A stretch of 8,534 bases of DNA from Candidatus Zixiibacteriota bacterium (lineage in GTDB: Bacteria > Zixibacteria > MSB-5A5 > CAIYYT01): NCBI GenBank assembly GCA_026397575.1, contig JAPLUP010000462.1:1-8534 (forward strand). The letters are read 5' to 3'. Within the stretch, counting starts at the first letter, position 1; each line of letters begins with the position of its first letter. Under the pieces are notes generated by a model that saw only the letters and a program-made list of their open reading frames with translations, was not told where the DNA came from and did not search any database. Positions 6,185 to 8,534 of this stretch are shown one piece after another. Both the position numbers and the translations under genes were made by a program.

Positions 6185-6191
6185 AAAGGAG
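6185..6191 (+). promoter_or_regulatory. Ribosome binding site that fixes a GTG start
   Basis: AAAGGAG lies six bases before GTG 6198. Translation from that GTG gives a complete signal peptide. Upstream in-frame ATGs, for instance at 6138, would add residues before it and lack a comparable site. Confidence 0.75.
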
Positions 6192-6197
6192 CGGATC

Positions 6198-7994
6198 GTG
6201 GAGAGACGCATATTGCATGCAGTTTTCGTTTGCGTGATGTTGACTTTCGCCGCTACGGTTCCTGCAGCCGCACAGACAATTGATGCCAAAGAGTACACGC
6301 TCGATAATGGCATGCAGGTACTGATGGTAGAGCGGCATGATGCCCCGACAGTTATGGCTTCGATTTTCGCCCGGGTAGGTTCGGCGAACGAAGCTCCGGG
6401 CATCACCGGCATTTCGCATCTATTCGAGCACATGATGTTCAAGGGAACCGAAACGATCGGGACGACTGACATCAAGCGCGACCTTGAAGTAATGGCCCGG
6501 CTGGACTCGCTGCGCGTGCTAATGCGGGCCGAAGAACGAACCATGCGTGAGGAATTGCGCCGGGGAAAGATCAAAGACATGCTCGATCCCGAGGCGAAAA
6601 CCCCGCGTTATCGAGAAATCGAAACCGTATTCGACAGTCTGATTCTCGAAGAACGCAAATTGATCATCAAAGATCAACTTGATGAACTCTACACCAAGAA
6701 CGGCGGCTATTTCCTGAACGCCTTTACGTCTCAGGACATGACCGGATACTTCGTTCGTCTCCCCAAGAACAAGATGGAATTATACATGTGGCTGGAGTCT
6801 GATCGTTTTAACCATCCGGTTTTCCGGGAATTCTACTCCGAGCGGGATGTCGTCCGTGAAGAACGTCGCCTGAGTCTGGAGTCGACGCCGACCGGACTGA
6901 TCGAGGAGGATTTCAGCGCCATGTTCTGGAAATCCTCATCATATCACTGGGAAGTCCTCGGTTGGCCTTCCGATTTGGGTTCGATTACCCGCGAGCAGGC
7001 CGATTCGTATTTTGGCACTTACTATGCGCCCAATAACCTGACCATGATCTTAGTGGGTGACCTGAATCCCGATGAATTGATTAAGATGGTCAAGAAGTAT
7101 TTCGAGCGCATTCCGCGTGGCAAGACATCTCCTCCGGATGTTGTAACTCTCGAAGAGAAACAATATGGAGAAAAACGGCTGATTGCCGAAGCGGAAACCA
7201 GCCCGACGGCGGAAATCTGGTATCATACCGTCGCTTGGAAACACTCCGACAGCTATCCATTGGACGTGTTGAGCGGAATCATGGGAGGGAAAACGGGGCG
7301 GCTATATAAGAAATTGGTTGAGGAGAAAGGCATTGCCAAGAGCTCCTCCGGACGTGGAGGGCGGATGATGGGGGGAGGAGGCGGCCAGGCCGTTGATGCC
7401 GCTCAGGATTCGCGCAAGTACGCCGGAGCATTCCAGGTGTCGGCGGAGGGAATCTCAGGAGCCAAACCGGAGCAATTGGAAGCAGCAATTTACGAGGTCA
7501 TCGAAGATTTGCAGAAGAATCCGGTGCCCGATGACGAATTGCAGAAGGTCAAGAACCAACTACGTGTACAGAGCATTCGCTCCATTGACTTCATGTCGGG
7601 AATGGGTATTCTGTTTGTCCTCGGTCAGAATGCCGCCATGGGCGACTGGACCGAAACCAACAACGGTCCAAAGTTGTGCGATCTGGTAACAGCCGCCGAT
7701 GTTCAGCGCGTAGCCAACACCTATTTCGCTAATAATCAGCGAAATGTGCTGCTCATTAACGCCAAAGCGCAATCTGCCGCCGGCGGCGGTGAAGGTGGCG
7801 AGGATCCGCAGTTTGCTCAGGCCGTGCAAATGGTCAAGTCGATGAAAGACCCCGCCAGACTTGAGAAAATGATCGGAATGTTCTCCATGCAGTTGGACAA
7901 TGTTAAGGACCCCAAGGAAAAATCTCAGATGGAGAAATTGCTGAAAATCGCCAACGATCAACTCAAAGAACTCAAGGCTGCCAAGGACAAATAG
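6198..7994 (+). CDS. Exported M16 zinc metallopeptidase, catalytic partner
   Basis: 598 residues from GTG 6198. Residues 1-26 (VERRILHAVFVCVMLTFAATVPAAAQ) are a signal peptide, so it acts in the periplasm or outside. The M16A domain shows the inverted zinc motif H74-L-F-E77-H78, in which the His pair binds zinc and Glu activates water, and the third ligand E222 in SERDVVREERR. Between them residues about 92-170 form a charged, probably helical insert typical of this bacterial subgroup. The C-terminal M16 domain is marked by GGKTGRLYKKLVEEKGIA (363-380), followed by an odd Met/Gly-rich loop (385-397). After the last domain strand (VLLINAK, about 523) a Gly-rich linker leads to about 70 charged residues, likely coiled coil. 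It lies 24 bases ahead of a second M16-type gene, the active-plus-inactive pairing known for bacterial M16B and mitochondrial processing peptidases. The substrate is unknown. Confidence 0.92.
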   Translation: MERRILHAVFVCVMLTFAATVPAAAQTIDAKEYTLDNGMQVLMVERHDAPTVMASIFARVGSANEAPGITGISHLFEHMMFKGTETIGTTDIKRDLEVMARLDSLRVLMRAEERTMREELRRGKIKDMLDPEAKTPRYREIETVFDSLILEERKLIIKDQLDELYTKNGGYFLNAFTSQDMTGYFVRLPKNKMELYMWLESDRFNHPVFREFYSERDVVREERRLSLESTPTGLIEEDFSAMFWKSSSYHWEVLGWPSDLGSITREQADSYFGTYYAPNNLTMILVGDLNPDELIKMVKKYFERIPRGKTSPPDVVTLEEKQYGEKRLIAEAETSPTAEIWYHTVAWKHSDSYPLDVLSGIMGGKTGRLYKKLVEEKGIAKSSSGRGGRMMGGGGGQAVDAAQDSRKYAGAFQVSAEGISGAKPEQLEAAIYEVIEDLQKNPVPDDELQKVKNQLRVQSIRSIDFMSGMGILFVLGQNAAMGDWTETNNGPKLCDLVTAADVQRVANTYFANNQRNVLLINAKAQSAAGGGEGGEDPQFAQAVQMVKSMKDPARLEKMIGMFSMQLDNVKDPKEKSQMEKLLKIANDQLKELKAAKDK

Positions 7995-8018
7995 GAAATG
8001 CGTCAAAGGAGAACTTAC

Positions 8019-8534
8019 ATGATGAGACAATACAGATTGCTGTTCCGCCGGTCGATGACGCTTGCCTTGATTGCGGCATTCGCCGTCGTCCTGGCTTCCG
8101 CTTCCGTGGTACTGGCAGAGAAAATAGTTGATCATCCCGACAAACTGAAATACGAGGAATTGAAATATCAGCCGCCCAAGCCGGATGGCTACCGACATAC
8201 GTTGAAATGCGGTGTCACCGCTTATGTGGTGGAGAATCCGGTAGTTCCGACTTTTGAATTGACGATCCTTGTTCGCACCGGCTCGATGTACGAACCGGTG
8301 GAAAAAGCCGGATTGGCGGATATGACGGGTTACCTAATGCGCAATGGCGGTGTTCAGGGAATGACCACCAAGCAGCTCGACGAGCGGCTTGCCTACCTTG
8401 CCGGAGAAATCTCGGTCAATATCGGCGACTCGCGGGGTCGGGCCAGCCTATTTTGCCTGTCGAAGGACGTCGACGAAGGATTGGGGCTGCTGAAGAAGAT
8501 CTTGCGTACTCCGGTTTTCGATCAAGAGGCGCTT
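8019..8534 (+). CDS. Exported M16 family protein lacking the zinc motif, 3' end beyond window
   Basis: 172 residues present, open at the window edge. ATG 8019 has AAAGGAG seven bases upstream; a second ATG follows directly. Residues about 1-33 are a long signal peptide (RRSMTLALIAAFAVVLASASVVLA). From about 58 the M16 N-terminal strand pattern is clear (YRHTLKCGVTAYVVENP, ELTILVRTGSMYEP). At the place of HxxEH the sequence is G98-LADMTGY105: the His, Glu and second His positions hold Asp101, Gly104 and Tyr105. It therefore cannot bind catalytic zinc there and should act as the non-catalytic partner of the preceding peptidase, with which it is probably cotranslated (24-base gap). The C-terminal domain is not visible. 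Confidence 0.88.
   Translation, partial: MMRQYRLLFRRSMTLALIAAFAVVLASASVVLAEKIVDHPDKLKYEELKYQPPKPDGYRHTLKCGVTAYVVENPVVPTFELTILVRTGSMYEPVEKAGLADMTGYLMRNGGVQGMTTKQLDERLAYLAGEISVNIGDSRGRASLFCLSKDVDEGLGLLKKILRTPVFDQEAL

Noticed and set aside
5940..6197. In-frame upstream extension of the M16 peptidase, adding 86 residues from 5940
   Set aside because: The added residues have no peptidase similarity and would bury the signal peptide. The AAAGGAG-GTG start at 6198 and a promoter at 6099-6127 lie inside it.

Overview
The window looks like chromosomal DNA of a Gram-negative-type bacterium of moderate GC content. Its secreted proteins are of kinds common in FCB-group candidate phyla: an S74-chaperoned 'LINYQGRL...VGIGT' fibre protein, a short protein ending in a dockerin-like Ca-binding pair, and a tandem of exported M16 peptidases. 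My best guess is a Zixibacteria-like lineage. That is inference from protein style, not from a marker gene. No rRNA, tRNA, CRISPR array or intact transposase gene was seen.

Layout: (1) 1-937, minus strand: most of cydA, subunit I of the cytochrome bd quinol oxidase, cut by the window edge, with a good promoter at 1010-1038. (2) 1151-1672, plus strand: a divergent NifU/IscU-like scaffold-domain protein that lacks the usual third cluster cysteine and ends in a CxxCxxC motif. (3) 1673-2160: no gene; it holds a 169-bp MITE-like element (1727-1895) with imperfect terminal inverted repeats, 10-bp flanking direct repeats and a REP-type inverted pair inside. A promoter (1976-2002) and a foldable leader (2010-2056) follow. 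(4) 2161-4518, plus strand: a likely transcription unit for exported proteins, with a 43-aa signal-peptide-like ORF, the 537-aa S74 fibre-like protein and the 186-aa dockerin-like protein. (5) 4643-5895, minus strand: pdxS-pdxT, the two subunits of the R5P-dependent PLP synthase, overlapping by ATGA. Both genes carry an internal deletion that also shifts the frame, so neither can make a working subunit as read here. (6) 6198-8534, plus strand: two exported M16 metallopeptidase-family proteins, the first with a complete HxxEH...E zinc site and the second (cut by the window end) with that site replaced.

The genes do not form one pathway. The most unusual points are the double lesion in pdxS and pdxT (recent pseudogenisation of vitamin B6 synthesis, or an assembly error), the odd NifU-like protein, the MITE with an internal REPIN, and the leader plus overlapping mini-ORF in front of the fibre gene.
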